This document shows, piece after piece, positions 7,552 to 16,567 of a stretch of DNA of 60,030 bases. A model generated the notes under the pieces. That model worked only from the letters and a program-made list of their open reading frames with translations, did no database searches and was not told the origin of the DNA. The stretch spans positions 1-60,030 of the forward strand of contig LNEO01000137.1 of the NCBI GenBank assembly GCA_001465015.1. The letters are read 5' to 3'. Source of the DNA: Deltaproteobacteria bacterium Ga0077539. Lineage in GTDB: Bacteria; Myxococcota_A; Polyangia; Polyangiales; Ga0077539. Numbering within the stretch: the stretch's first letter is position 1; each line of letters starts with the position of its first letter. Position numbers and translations under genes: made by a program.

Positions 7552-9627
7552 ATGTCCCCATCGCCACACGAGCCGCCGCGAACGAAGAGACCCCCCGCGG
7601 GCCGCGCGCGCCCGATGCTCGCCGCGCTGCTCGCCTGCGCCGCGCTGCAGCTCTCGGGGAGCGCGACGCGCGCGCAGCAGGCGCCTGCCTTCGGAGACAC
7701 CGCGGACGAGCGCGCCGCCTACGACGATTATCGCAACAATCGACTGCTCACCGCGCGGACCAAAGCGCAGCGCGCGCTCGAGCGCGACGAAGACTCGATC
7801 GTCGGAAACTACGTGATGGGCGTCGTTCTGCACGAGGCCGAGGGCCTTCCGGCGCGCGCGATGCACTACCTCGCGAGGGCTCGCGCGATCTACGAACAGC
7901 GCTACGGCGCCAATCGCACGCCCTCTGCGCCGTGGCGCCTTCACGAAGAGATTCTGTTCGCCACGCAGCGGCTCGCGGGCGAGCTCGAAGAGCACCGATT
8001 TCGGCTGCAGCTGCTCGAGTACCACGACGCGCTCTATGACCCGCCTCTGCTCTCGCAGCGCGCGATGACGCTGATGCGCCTCGGGCGCTTCAACGAGGCT
8101 CGACAGAAGGCGCAAGAGGCGATGCGCCAGGGCGACGCGGAGCAGAGGCTCATGGGCAACAACGCCCTCTGCGCGATCGAGACCGAAGCGGGCCAGAGGC
8201 AGCCGCGGTTCGACGCGTGCTCTCGAGCGCTCGAGGCCGCGCGCGCGCGCCCCGTTGCGCAGGGCGAGACGGGGCCGCGCATCGCTGTGTACGCGTACAA
8301 CGCCGCGGAGTCCGCGTACTCGACGTATCGGCTCGAGGACGTCGAGCGCTTCGCGATCGAGGCGACGCGACGCATCGAGTTTACCCCAGCCAACCCGTGG
8401 CGGATGCTCGCGAGGCTGTACATGGACGGCGGTCGCATCCCTGATGCGGTCAACGCGATCCGAGACATGCAGCGCTGGCGTGCGGCGCAGCCCGCGTACC
8501 TCCGCGATCAAGACCGCGCCGAGAGCGACAGCGCGCTCGCGACGCTCTTGTTGCTCGCGGGTGAGCCAGAGATCGGCCTGCGCTTCGCGAACCGAGCGAT
8601 GGACCGCCCTGATCGTCGCGGCCTCGTGTCGTCCAAGCCCGAGCAGGCGCTCGGCGCGCACGCGCTCTTGCGCCGGGCGCTCTTGCGATTGCAGTCGGAG
8701 ATCGACGCGGAGACGGCGTCGTTTACGCCGGGCCTCGCGGTGGGGCGACGCGCGTCGAGCATGGCCAACGCGCTGCGGTCGTGGCCCGATGACGAGCGGG
8801 TCGTGAGCGTGCTCGCGGACGACGATCGGCTCGTCGCGACGCTGCGGGGCTACGTGGGCGGCGGGCTCGAGCCGCTTCCGTCGTGGATGGTCGGCGAGCT
8901 CGTGACCGTGCTCGGCGCGGGCGCGTTCGCGGTGGCGCTCGAAGAGGCTCGCGACAAGGACCGCGCGACGCAGGCGGCCAAGCCCTATCACGACGGCCTC
9001 GCCGCGGAGCTCGCGCTCTCGCGGGGAGAGTACAGCGACGCGGTGCGCCTCGCGCGCGCGGCGGTTCCGCTGTTGCCGCGCGGCGAGTCGATCCTCGCGG
9101 CTCGGATTCTCGTGGTCGGGGCGGAAGCGGCTAGACGAAACGGCGACCTGTCTGGATCGCGCTCGCTCTTCGAGCAAGCGATGGCGAAGGACCCTGGCGT
9201 CGTGCGTCGGATGGGGTTCGCGATCCCCGCGACGGTGCGCGTCGAAAGCACAGGCAACGCCGCTGCGCAGCGCGCGGCAGAGCTGCTCCGGGGCTCTCCT
9301 CGACTGCGCAACGAAGAGGGAGGGTTCGTCGTGACGGTCGCGGCAGGCAGCGCGCGCTCGTACACGGTCTGCCTCAAGACCACGCAGGGAAACACCGTGC
9401 AGTGCGCGAGCGTTCCCGCGGGGCCGAACAACGAATCGACCGACGCGACCGCGAGCCGCATCGGCGCGGTGTTTCACCGCGAGGTGTTCGCGAGTCGCAC
9501 TGGCTTCGCCACGATCGACCTTCGCTCACTCGACGGAACGACCACCGGCGGCCGCGACAACGCCCGCGAGTCGCTTCGCGGTCTCATGAACGAGCTCGGC
9601 AACCAGGGGCCAGAGACCACGCGATAG
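7552..9627 (+). CDS. Secreted helical-repeat (TPR-like) protein, MoxR cluster
   Basis: About 691 residues. After a basic Pro-rich start there is a signal peptide (MLAALLACAALQLSGSATRA, cleavage about residue 41 before QQAPAF). The body is Ala/Leu/Arg-rich with helix pairs of TPR spacing (AYDDYRNNRLLTARTKAQRA; MRLGRFNEARQKAQEAMRQG; LSRGEYSDAVRLARAAVPLL). The last 150 residues look beta-rich (GGFVVTVAAGSARSYTVCLK). It is probably a periplasmic scaffold. Position, 35 bases after moxR, suggests it belongs to the same operon; TPR proteins often accompany MoxR/DUF58 sets. I cannot assign an exact family. An alternative start at the internal Met before LAALLACAAL would give a shorter signal peptide. 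Confidence 0.75.
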   Translation: MSPSPHEPPRTKRPPAGRARPMLAALLACAALQLSGSATRAQQAPAFGDTADERAAYDDYRNNRLLTARTKAQRALERDEDSIVGNYVMGVVLHEAEGLPARAMHYLARARAIYEQRYGANRTPSAPWRLHEEILFATQRLAGELEEHRFRLQLLEYHDALYDPPLLSQRAMTLMRLGRFNEARQKAQEAMRQGDAEQRLMGNNALCAIETEAGQRQPRFDACSRALEAARARPVAQGETGPRIAVYAYNAAESAYSTYRLEDVERFAIEATRRIEFTPANPWRMLARLYMDGGRIPDAVNAIRDMQRWRAAQPAYLRDQDRAESDSALATLLLLAGEPEIGLRFANRAMDRPDRRGLVSSKPEQALGAHALLRRALLRLQSEIDAETASFTPGLAVGRRASSMANALRSWPDDERVVSVLADDDRLVATLRGYVGGGLEPLPSWMVGELVTVLGAGAFAVALEEARDKDRATQAAKPYHDGLAAELALSRGEYSDAVRLARAAVPLLPRGESILAARILVVGAEAARRNGDLSGSRSLFEQAMAKDPGVVRRMGFAIPATVRVESTGNAAAQRAAELLRGSPRLRNEEGGFVVTVAAGSARSYTVCLKTTQGNTVQCASVPAGPNNESTDATASRIGAVFHREVFASRTGFATIDLRSLDGTTTGGRDNARESLRGLMNELGNQGPETTR

Positions 9628-9652
9628 CGCGTCGCGCTGTTGGTGGCGCGGG

Positions 9653-10984
9653 CTACTCGGCCTTCTTCTTGATCGCCGCGAGCTCGAAGGTCACCGAGGC
9701 CTCCGAGCTGTCGAAGTCGATCGGGATGGTCTCCACCAGCGGAACCGCGGTCTCCAGGTCCAGCTCGAGCGAAATCGCGCTCGGCTCTTCGATGCGCTTC
9801 TCTTCGACGCGCGGGGGCGCGGTCGGCCGCCCTTGAAGCGGCATTCCGCTCAGCGACAGGTCGAGAAAGATCTTGGAGCCGTCTTCCGCGGGAGGCTCTT
9901 GGGGTTTTGCCGGCGTGATCGCGGCGGGCTTCGGCGGCGACGGAGCGACAGGCTTGGGCGCCGCGGCGTCCGTCTGCGGCGCGAGCGCTCGCTCTTGGGC
10001 CGCGCGTTGCCCGGCTGCGCTCTTCTTCCAGTACACCAGCGCGTTGCGCATCTCTTTGGCGAGCCGCGCGCGGTCCGTGCGCTCGGGCACCGTTCGCAGC
10101 ACATCGGACAGCGCGCGGGCGAAATCGCCGGCGGATCGAAAACGTGTGTCCATGTCGGGGTCGAGCGCGCGGTCGACCGCTGCGCTGAGCGCCGCTGGCA
10201 GATCGGGGCGGTGCACGGCGATCGAAGATGGCCGCTTGTTCTGCATGAGCGCGGTGATGACCTCGCCCTCGCCCTGAAAGAGCCGCTTGCACGAGAGGAG
10301 CTCCCAGAGCAGAACGCCCGTCGAATAGACGTCGGTCTGCGCCGAGGCAGGCTTTCCGCGGAGGATCTCGGGAGCCATGTACGCGAGCTTGCCCTTGACG
10401 ATCCCGGCCGGCGTCATGCTGCTGATCGAGCTGTGCATCGCGCGCGCGAGCCCGAAGTCCGCGAGCTTCGTGACGCCGCGAACCGAGAGCAGCACGTTCG
10501 ACGGCGAGACGTCGCGGTGGATGATCGGCGCGTTCTGCTCGGAGCCATCGTCGAGCGTCAGCGCGTTTTCGTGCGCGGCTTCGAGCCCCTTGAGCACTTC
10601 GATTCCGATCGCCGTCGCGAGCGCGGCGGACGGCTTCTGCCCATACTCGTTGAGGAGCTGAATCAGATCTCGCGCGGTCAGCCCCTCGACCCACTCGAGC
10701 ACGAGAAAGAGCCCGGCGTTGTCCTCACCGAAATCGTAGACGTGCACGATGTTCGGGTGATCGAGCGTCGCCGTCAGCTTGGCCTCCTGCACGAACATCT
10801 GCCGGTGCTCCTTGGAGACCGACAGGTGCTTCAGGATCCGCTTGACCGCGACGGTGCGCCGAAAGCCCTCGATTCCCTCGAGTTCAGCTCGCCACACCTC
10901 GGCCATTCCTCCGGCTCCGGCGAGCTCGACGAGCCTGTACCGCCCTCCGATCACATCGCCGGGCCTCGAGACGGCTTGGTGCAT
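9653..10984 (-). CDS. Hanks-type serine/threonine protein kinase
   Basis: About 443 residues, cytoplasmic (no transmembrane helix seen). Kinase motifs are complete: glycine loop ELAGAGGMAEVW (about residues 20-31), VAVKRI with the catalytic Lys, HRDVSPSNVLLS catalytic loop, DFGLAR, and YMAPEILRGKP. After about residue 290 comes an Ala/Pro/Lys-rich linker (KPVAPSPPKPAAITPAKPQE) and an acidic tail ending with repeated Leu/Asp motifs (IFLDLSLSGM, ISLELDLETA) that may bind a partner. The ATG at 10982-10984 is chosen because it immediately precedes the kinase fold; the frame stays open further upstream, but only as the complement of the neighbouring hydrolase gene. It is divergent from that gene across 75 bases. 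Substrates unknown. Confidence 0.92.
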   Translation of the reverse strand: MHQAVSRPGDVIGGRYRLVELAGAGGMAEVWRAELEGIEGFRRTVAVKRILKHLSVSKEHRQMFVQEAKLTATLDHPNIVHVYDFGEDNAGLFLVLEWVEGLTARDLIQLLNEYGQKPSAALATAIGIEVLKGLEAAHENALTLDDGSEQNAPIIHRDVSPSNVLLSVRGVTKLADFGLARAMHSSISSMTPAGIVKGKLAYMAPEILRGKPASAQTDVYSTGVLLWELLSCKRLFQGEGEVITALMQNKRPSSIAVHRPDLPAALSAAVDRALDPDMDTRFRSAGDFARALSDVLRTVPERTDRARLAKEMRNALVYWKKSAAGQRAAQERALAPQTDAAAPKPVAPSPPKPAAITPAKPQEPPAEDGSKIFLDLSLSGMPLQGRPTAPPRVEEKRIEEPSAISLELDLETAVPLVETIPIDFDSSEASVTFELAAIKKKAE

Positions 10985-11059
10985 AACCCGGGAGGATACT
11001 CTTTCAACTGCCAGGCGCGCCAATTCGCGGAGTTCGTGGCAAGGTGGGAGGTACTCCCC

Positions 11060-11950
11060 ATGCGCGTCCGAATCCTCGCCTCCGGAAGCGGCGGAAATCT
11101 CTCGCTCTATGAGCACGACGGATTCGCGTTGCTCGTCGACGCAGGGGTCGATCCAGGGGGGCTCGCCTCGCGCCTCCGCCAGGTCGGAGCCGACTACACC
11201 CGCCCGGACGCCCTCGTGGTCACCCACGGTCACGCTGACCACTGCGCGCATGCGCGCGCCTACGCCGAGGGCGCGGGGATCCCGACGTACATGACCGAGG
11301 CGACGATGCGCGTCGTGCGACCGTCGAGCGCGCGCCACGTGTTTCGCTACAGCCCCAAGGAGCCGTTTCGTGTGGGGCCGTTCGAGCTGCGACCGTGCGC
11401 GGTCTCGCACGACGTCCCGCAGGTGGCCCTGCGCGTCCAAAGCGACGACGGCTGCGCTGCGGTGATCGCGACGGACCTCGGCGAGGTTCCCTCCGAGCTC
11501 TTGTCGCTCCTCGTGGGCGCGCAGCTCGCCATGCTCGAGAGCAACCACGACAAGCACCTGCTCGAGGTCGGTCCGTATCCGCGGTTTCTCAAGCGTCGCG
11601 TCGGCGGGCCCCGCGGGCACCTGTCCAACGATCAGTGCGCAGAGCTGCTGCGCGTCCTTCCGGCGTCGGTCGAGACCGTCGTGCTCATGCACCTGTCCGA
11701 GAAGAACAACCGCCCCGACGTCGCCCTCGACTGCGCTGCGGACGCGCTGAGCGATCGCTCTGCGACGCTGCTGGCCGCGCGTCAGTACGACAAGCAGCTC
11801 TTCGAGCTCGCCCCGCGCCCGCGCGAAGGATCGCTGCTCGAGGCTCCGGATCGTGCCAGAGTCGACGCGATCGCTCGCGCGATCGCCACCCCGAGCAAGC
11901 GCCGCACGACCGAGCCCAACCCGGCGCAGCTTGCGCTGAAGCTCCTCTGA
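11060..11950 (+). CDS. Metallo-beta-lactamase fold hydrolase (YycJ/WalJ-like)
   Basis: About 296 residues. N-terminal MRVRILASGSGGNLSLYEHD is the start typical of the YycJ/WalJ group. The metal-binding motif THGHADH lies at residues 55-61, with further ligands in VSHDVP, ATDLG and ESNHD. The family is a cytoplasmic di-zinc nuclease/phosphoesterase linked to DNA repair or cell-wall coordination in Firmicutes; the substrate here is unknown. A tail of about 50 residues (DALSDRSATLL onward) is longer and basic. GGGAGG lies about nine bases before the ATG. It converges with the acyl-CoA dehydrogenase gene after only ten bases. Confidence 0.88.
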   Translation: MRVRILASGSGGNLSLYEHDGFALLVDAGVDPGGLASRLRQVGADYTRPDALVVTHGHADHCAHARAYAEGAGIPTYMTEATMRVVRPSSARHVFRYSPKEPFRVGPFELRPCAVSHDVPQVALRVQSDDGCAAVIATDLGEVPSELLSLLVGAQLAMLESNHDKHLLEVGPYPRFLKRRVGGPRGHLSNDQCAELLRVLPASVETVVLMHLSEKNNRPDVALDCAADALSDRSATLLAARQYDKQLFELAPRPREGSLLEAPDRARVDAIARAIATPSKRRTTEPNPAQLALKLL

Positions 11951-11960
11951 AGACCCCTCC

Positions 11961-13787
11961 TCAGCCGAACGCGCGCTCGTCGAGCTCCATCGCGTCGAGC
12001 GTGCTCTGCTCGATGATCTTGCGCGAGCTCGCGAGCATCGGAAGGACCTCGCTGCAGAAGAAGCGCGCGCTCGCGACCTTGCCGTCGTAGAAGTGCTTGT
12101 CGTCCTCGTGCGCGCTCGAGCGCTTGCTGAGCGCGACGGCCGCGTGGCGAACGAGCAGCCAGCCGATGACGGTCTCGCTGACCGCCGCGAGCACGCGGTT
12201 TCCGTGCAATCCGACGTGGTAGAGCGACTCGCCCATCTTGCCGAGCAGCGCGCCGAGCATCGCTTGAACGTTGCCGAGCGCCTTGGCCAACGACGCGCGC
12301 TCTGCCGCCAGCGCGTCGCCGCCTTCGTTGCTCTCGATGGTCTTCTGGATCTGCTCGACCACCACGTTGAGCGTCGCGCCGTTGTCCCGGGCGATCTTGC
12401 GAAACAGAAGGTCCAGCGCCTGAATGTGCGTCGTTCCCTCGTACAGCGTGTCGATCTTCTGATCGCGGACGTACTGCTCGATGGGGTAGTCCTGCGTGTA
12501 GCCGCTGCCGCCGAAGCACTGCAGCGACACCGAGAGCAGCTCGTAGCTCTTCTCGGACGAGTAGCCCTTCACGAGCGGCAGCAAGAGGTCGTTGACCCGC
12601 TCGAGCGTCTTGGCGCTCGCGGAGTTGTGGCCGCCCTCGAGCTCAATTTTGTCCTGGATATTTCCAGTAAACGAGATGAGCGCGCGCATGCCTTCGCTGA
12701 AGCTCTTCTGCAAGAGCAGCATGCGCCGCACGTCGGGGTGCTGGATGATCCTCACGCGCGGCGAGGTCTTCTCCATGACGCGCGAGAGGTCGCCGCCCTG
12801 AACGCGGTCCTTCGTGTACGCGAGCGCGTTGAGGTACGCGGTCGAGAGCGTCGCCATCGACTTGATGCCGACGCTCATGCGCGCGTGCTCGATCACGCGA
12901 AACATCTGTCGAATGCCGTCGTGCACCTCGCCGACGAGCAGGCCACGCGCGGGGTGCTTCTCGCCGAAGGTCATCTCGCAGGTCGCCGAGGCCTTGATGC
13001 CCATCTTCTTCTCGACGTTGGTGCAATAGGCGCCGTTGCGCTCGCCGAGCGAGCCGTCCTCGTTGACCCAGAACTTCGGGACGATGAACATCGAGAGGCC
13101 CTTGGTGCCCGGTCCCGCGCCCTCGGGGCGCGCGAGCACGAGGTGGACGATGTTCTCGGCGCTGTCGAAGTCGCCGTTGGTGATGAAGCGCTTGACGCCT
13201 TCGATCTCCCAGACGTCTCCGCTCACGTGGCGCGCCTTGGCGCGACCGGCGCCGACGTCGGACCCGGCGTCGGGCTCGGTGAGGACCATCGATCCGCCCC
13301 AGCGCTTCTCGAGCATCTGCGGCAGGTAGCGGGCCTTCTGCGAAGGCGTCCCGAGCTCGTGGATCACCCGCGAGAGAAAGGCTCCGAACAGATAGAACTG
13401 CAGGTTCGCGTTGGCGCCCGCGCCAAACTCGAACGCCGCCCACGTCACCGACGGCGGCGCGCCGGTTCCGCCCATGTCCGAGGGGATGCCCAGCAGGTTC
13501 CACCCCTGCTCGTACCACTTGTGGTAGGCGGCGGTGAGCGCCTCGGGCAACGTCACCGCGCCGGTCTCGGCGTCGAACTTTAGCCCCTCGCGGTCGGACG
13601 ACGCGTAGCTCTTGGCGAGCTCGTTTCGGCAGAACACCTCGTAGGCGCGGAGCGTCTCGCGCGCGGTCGCCTCGTCCATGTCCGCGTACGGTCCGCGGCC
13701 GAGGACATCCTTTTGAATCTCGAGAAACTCGAAGAGGTTGAACTCGACGTCTCGCAGGTTCGATCGGTAATGCAGTTCGCTGGCCAT
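11961..13787 (-). CDS. Acyl-CoA dehydrogenase, long (DmdC/AcdA-like) type
   Basis: About 608 residues, longer than the 380-residue classical enzymes. It has the short extra N-terminal domain (YRSNLRDVEFNLFEFLE), the FAD-binding middle domain (GGSMVLTEPDAGSD; VKRFITNGDFD), the C-terminal helical domain with the predicted catalytic Glu in DTLYEGTTHIQALDLL, and an extra C-terminal domain (about 500-608). This layout is shared with 3-methylmercaptopropionyl-CoA dehydrogenases and fatty acyl-CoA dehydrogenases of Proteobacteria and Myxococcota. It oxidises an acyl-CoA to the enoyl-CoA with electrons passed to ETF; the chain length cannot be told. The start at 13787 (MASELHYRS) matches the family start. 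No beta-oxidation partner lies nearby. Confidence 0.92.
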   Translation of the reverse strand: MASELHYRSNLRDVEFNLFEFLEIQKDVLGRGPYADMDEATARETLRAYEVFCRNELAKSYASSDREGLKFDAETGAVTLPEALTAAYHKWYEQGWNLLGIPSDMGGTGAPPSVTWAAFEFGAGANANLQFYLFGAFLSRVIHELGTPSQKARYLPQMLEKRWGGSMVLTEPDAGSDVGAGRAKARHVSGDVWEIEGVKRFITNGDFDSAENIVHLVLARPEGAGPGTKGLSMFIVPKFWVNEDGSLGERNGAYCTNVEKKMGIKASATCEMTFGEKHPARGLLVGEVHDGIRQMFRVIEHARMSVGIKSMATLSTAYLNALAYTKDRVQGGDLSRVMEKTSPRVRIIQHPDVRRMLLLQKSFSEGMRALISFTGNIQDKIELEGGHNSASAKTLERVNDLLLPLVKGYSSEKSYELLSVSLQCFGGSGYTQDYPIEQYVRDQKIDTLYEGTTHIQALDLLFRKIARDNGATLNVVVEQIQKTIESNEGGDALAAERASLAKALGNVQAMLGALLGKMGESLYHVGLHGNRVLAAVSETVIGWLLVRHAAVALSKRSSAHEDDKHFYDGKVASARFFCSEVLPMLASSRKIIEQSTLDAMELDERAFG

Positions 13788-13941
13788 GGTGGTTGTGCCG
13801 ACGAGCGTACGAGCAATCGCCACCGCTGGCCAGCGCGACTGAATGGCCATTCATTCTTCTGGCCCGCTCCGCGCACTCCGTTCGCGCGCGGCTCCCACGG
13901 CGCCCGAGAGCTGCTATACGAAGCAATCGAGAGCGCTCACG

Positions 13942-14580
13942 ATGCCGAACGCCCCTCGATTTCGCGTGGCCACCGCCACAGCCGCCGCCCGCGCGCGGTG
14001 CGACGACCACATCGCCGTCGCGCGCAGAGATGACGGCGTCGTCCTGGCGCTCGCCGACGGCGCGGGCAACGACGAGCGCGGCGGCCAGCTGGCTCGATGG
14101 CTCGTCGACGAGCTCTCCGCGCGCGCCAGCGCGGCCAAGAACCTCCCGTCGGCGGACACCCTCGCGAGGTGGTGCGAAGAGCTCGACGCCCAGTGGTTCG
14201 CCACGGGCACCGGCGGAGAGAGCACCGTCGTCGTGGCCTGCGTCGACGGCAGCCGCGTGTGGGGCGCCAGCGCTGGCGACTCTGGCGCGTGGCTCGTTCA
14301 CTCGGGCGACTACGAAGAGCTCACGAGCGAGCAGCGACGACGGCCGCTGGTAGGGCAGGGCCGCTCGACGGTGCTCGCGTTCGGCCCCGTGCAGTATCAG
14401 GGCGTCCTGTTGCTCGCCACCGACGGGCTGCTCAAGTACGCGCCCGAGCAGAAGATCCGTCACCTCGCGACGGACGCCAACGTGAGCGTCGCGGCCGCCA
14501 AGCTCGTCGACGTCGCGCGCACCGTCTCGGGCGGGCTTCACGACGACGTCGCGGTCGTCGTCTGCCGCCGCGCAGAGTGA
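13942..14580 (+). CDS. PP2C-like serine/threonine phosphatase
   Basis: About 212 residues, a compact PP2C fold. The metal-binding motifs are recognisable but altered: ARCDDHIAVA (family NEDxxxV), LALADGAGNDERG (family DGMGG), GASAGDSGAWLV (GDSR), LLATDGLLKYA (SDGL) and LHDDVAVVVC (DN). Key aspartates are present, so activity is plausible. It could reverse the Hanks-type kinases of this region, though it is not next to one. No transmembrane helix. The ATG at 13942 follows a divergent 154-base spacer. It converges with the oxygenase-like gene after ten bases. Confidence 0.8.
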   Translation: MPNAPRFRVATATAAARARCDDHIAVARRDDGVVLALADGAGNDERGGQLARWLVDELSARASAAKNLPSADTLARWCEELDAQWFATGTGGESTVVVACVDGSRVWGASAGDSGAWLVHSGDYEELTSEQRRRPLVGQGRSTVLAFGPVQYQGVLLLATDGLLKYAPEQKIRHLATDANVSVAAAKLVDVARTVSGGLHDDVAVVVCRRAE

Positions 14581-14590
14581 GCGCGCCGAT

Positions 14591-15754
14591 TTATCCCGCC
14601 CGCAGCGACGCGGGCATCGAGAACTCTGCGGGCATCCCGCGCAGACCCTGCTCGACGACGAACTGCCAGTAGCGCGCGCCCGCGTCCGCGGTGCCGACCG
14701 GCAGCGCGCCGAGCCCCTTGGCGAGCAGTCTGGCGCCCGAGCGCACGCGCTTGAGCAGCGGCAGCGCGCGCCCGATCCCTGTGCGCGGGAGCGCCAATGC
14801 GTCGGCCATCTCGTCGCCGATGAAGTACCGCGAGAGCGCGTAGCTCACAGGGACCATCCGCTCGGCGCGCGCGCGCTCGACGTCGCTTCGAGCTGCCTTT
14901 CGACCGGACTCGAGCAGCGCCCGCACGAGCCTCCGCGAATCTTCGTCGGGGCCCTGCTGCGTCGTCGCGAGCAGCTCCCACAGGTTCTTGGCCTCTCGCT
15001 CGGAGGTGCACAGCAAGTCGTCGTCGACGCCGAGCAGGTAGCTCACATAGCGCCAGAGGTGGATGAGGTCTTCGCGCGCCTCTCCTTCGATGCTGAACCC
15101 GAGCTTGTCGAGGCCGTCGAGCACGACCCACGAAAACAAGAGGCCAGTGCCGGCGCTGTCCGGTTGATTAATGGGGGTGCCCCAGGCGGCGAGGTTCCAT
15201 TTGGGGGAGGCGAGGGCCATCGCGCGCACAGACGCGTGCATCAGCCGCACCTTGACCGAGGCGATCCACCCGTCGCGACCGGGCCTCAGCGCGTCTGTCT
15301 GCGAGACGAGCTGAACGTAGCGACTGGTCTCGGCGAGGCGTCGCGGCGTCTCTTCTTCGAGCCTGCCCGAGAGCACGAGCGGCTTGTTGCCCGCGGGCGA
15401 GCAGTAGCTCGCGGTGAGCGCGTACGCCCCGAGCACCAGGCCGCCGAGGATTCCCGAGCGCAGAAAAGCGCTTCCCCCTCGGTTGATCCGGTCGAAGTCC
15501 ACCCAGAACGGGAGCTTTTCGCACGCCCTGACGAGCGCGCGCAGCTCGTCGAACACAGGGCCTTCGCCGCCGCGCAGCGCGCGGTCGACCATCGCGGTTC
15601 GATCCGCGTGCGTGAGCGGGCGCAGCGCCGCGATCGCCGCGTCTGCGAGCGGATCTCCGTCGTAGAACCGCGGGCCGAGCCGTCCGGCGCGCTCGCCGAA
15701 GCGCGCGCGGGCGTCCGTCGTGAGCACGAAGCGTGAGGGACTCTCGGGGAGCAT
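14591..15754 (-). CDS. MpaB/latex-clearing-type (DUF2236) oxygenase-like protein
   Basis: About 387 residues. The sequence follows the MpaB/Lcp pattern: FLRSGILGGLVLGAYALTAS, RLAETSRYVQLVSQTDAL, a VKVRLMHASVRAM helix with the His expected to be the haem ligand, WGTPINQPDSAGTGLLFSW, LIHLWRYVSYLLGVDDDL. Lcp proteins are b-type haem dioxygenases that cleave polyisoprene; the wider DUF2236 family includes other oxygenases and many of unknown substrate. No Tat-type signal is evident, so a cytoplasmic location is more likely than for secreted Lcp. The start at ATG 15754 is the first Met that keeps the conserved region; the open frame continues upstream without coding character. The methyltransferase gene lies 58 bases upstream on the same strand. 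Confidence 0.8.
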   Translation of the reverse strand: MLPESPSRFVLTTDARARFGERAGRLGPRFYDGDPLADAAIAALRPLTHADRTAMVDRALRGGEGPVFDELRALVRACEKLPFWVDFDRINRGGSAFLRSGILGGLVLGAYALTASYCSPAGNKPLVLSGRLEEETPRRLAETSRYVQLVSQTDALRPGRDGWIASVKVRLMHASVRAMALASPKWNLAAWGTPINQPDSAGTGLLFSWVVLDGLDKLGFSIEGEAREDLIHLWRYVSYLLGVDDDLLCTSEREAKNLWELLATTQQGPDEDSRRLVRALLESGRKAARSDVERARAERMVPVSYALSRYFIGDEMADALALPRTGIGRALPLLKRVRSGARLLAKGLGALPVGTADAGARYWQFVVEQGLRGMPAEFSMPASLRAG

Positions 15755-15812
15755 CTCGTTGGTCGTAGTGCTTCGATGCGCAAGCTTCCAGCGCGTCGCG
15801 AACTTTGCGCGC

Positions 15813-16544
15813 TCAGCGGCGGCGCGTCGCGACGACGCGCAGGTACCGATCGAACGGCGGCGCGAAGACCCCTCGAGACACACGAACGCTGAATCCCTCT
15901 GCTTCGAGCAGCGCCGTGGCGCGCGGCAGCAAGAACGTGAGGTAGTACATCACGAACGGCGGGCTCCACAGCGCGTTGCGCACCCGCATCGCGGCGTTGA
16001 ATCCGTGGGTCGTCCAGAAGCCGAGCTCCGCGGGCGAGGGGCCCTTTTCGGCTGTGACGAAGACGAACCGCCCGCCCACCACGAGCGAGGCGCGGACGGC
16101 GCGCACGAACCGAGGCTCGTCCGACTCGAGGATGTGACCGAACGCTCCGAAGCACGTCGCGAGCTCGTGCTCGCCCCACGGCGCAGCGGACTCGTGCGCG
16201 AGCACGTCTCCCTGAACGAGGCTGACCATCGCGCCGCCGGGCGCGCGCTCGGCGGCGACGCGCGCGCGCTCGAGCATCCCCTTCGACAGGTCGACGCCGA
16301 CGATCGACTCTCGCGCCAACGGCCGAAGCCGCAGCAGGCCTGCGCCCGTGCCGCAGCAGAGATCCACCGCAGAGCGGACGCTGCCGGGCGAGCACTCTCC
16401 GTCGAAGACCCGGTCGAGGATCGCGTCAGGCGTGCGAAACGGCGTGTAGTCGAACTTCTCTGCGAGCAGGTCGTACCCGCGCTCGACCGACACCATCGCT
16501 TGCCTGGCCAGCTCGAAGAACGTCGGGCCATTCTTGTGAAACAT
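15813..16544 (-). CDS. Class I SAM-dependent methyltransferase
   Basis: About 243 residues. Motif I is AVDLCCGTGAGLLRLRPL, followed by VGVDLSKGML (acidic loop that binds the ribose), LVQGDVLAH, then FGAFGHILES (motif IV region) and VVGGRFVFVTAEK. The C-terminal third (PPFVMYYLTFLLPRATALLE) is hydrophobic and probably forms the substrate cap. GAGGG is seven bases before the ATG, supporting the start. It is probably co-transcribed with the downstream oxygenase-like gene (58-base gap) and with the small secreted protein upstream (23 bases). Substrate unknown; a small molecule or lipid is more likely than RNA or DNA. Confidence 0.85.
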   Translation of the reverse strand: MFHKNGPTFFELARQAMVSVERGYDLLAEKFDYTPFRTPDAILDRVFDGECSPGSVRSAVDLCCGTGAGLLRLRPLARESIVGVDLSKGMLERARVAAERAPGGAMVSLVQGDVLAHESAAPWGEHELATCFGAFGHILESDEPRFVRAVRASLVVGGRFVFVTAEKGPSPAELGFWTTHGFNAAMRVRNALWSPPFVMYYLTFLLPRATALLEAEGFSVRVSRGVFAPPFDRYLRVVATRRR

Positions 16545-16567
16545 CTTCGAACCCTCGGCGGTGGCGG

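Noticed and set aside
5021..7567. Minus-strand reading frame of 848 codons across transglutaminase and MoxR genes
   Set aside because: It is the complement of two strongly supported genes in high-GC DNA, rich in Arg/His/Ala/Asp without hydrophobic cores or motifs. Long antisense frames are expected at this base composition.
7411..9477. Minus-strand reading frame of 688 codons across the secreted repeat protein gene
   Set aside because: Same reason: mirror of the coding frame, extremely Arg-rich, no domain.
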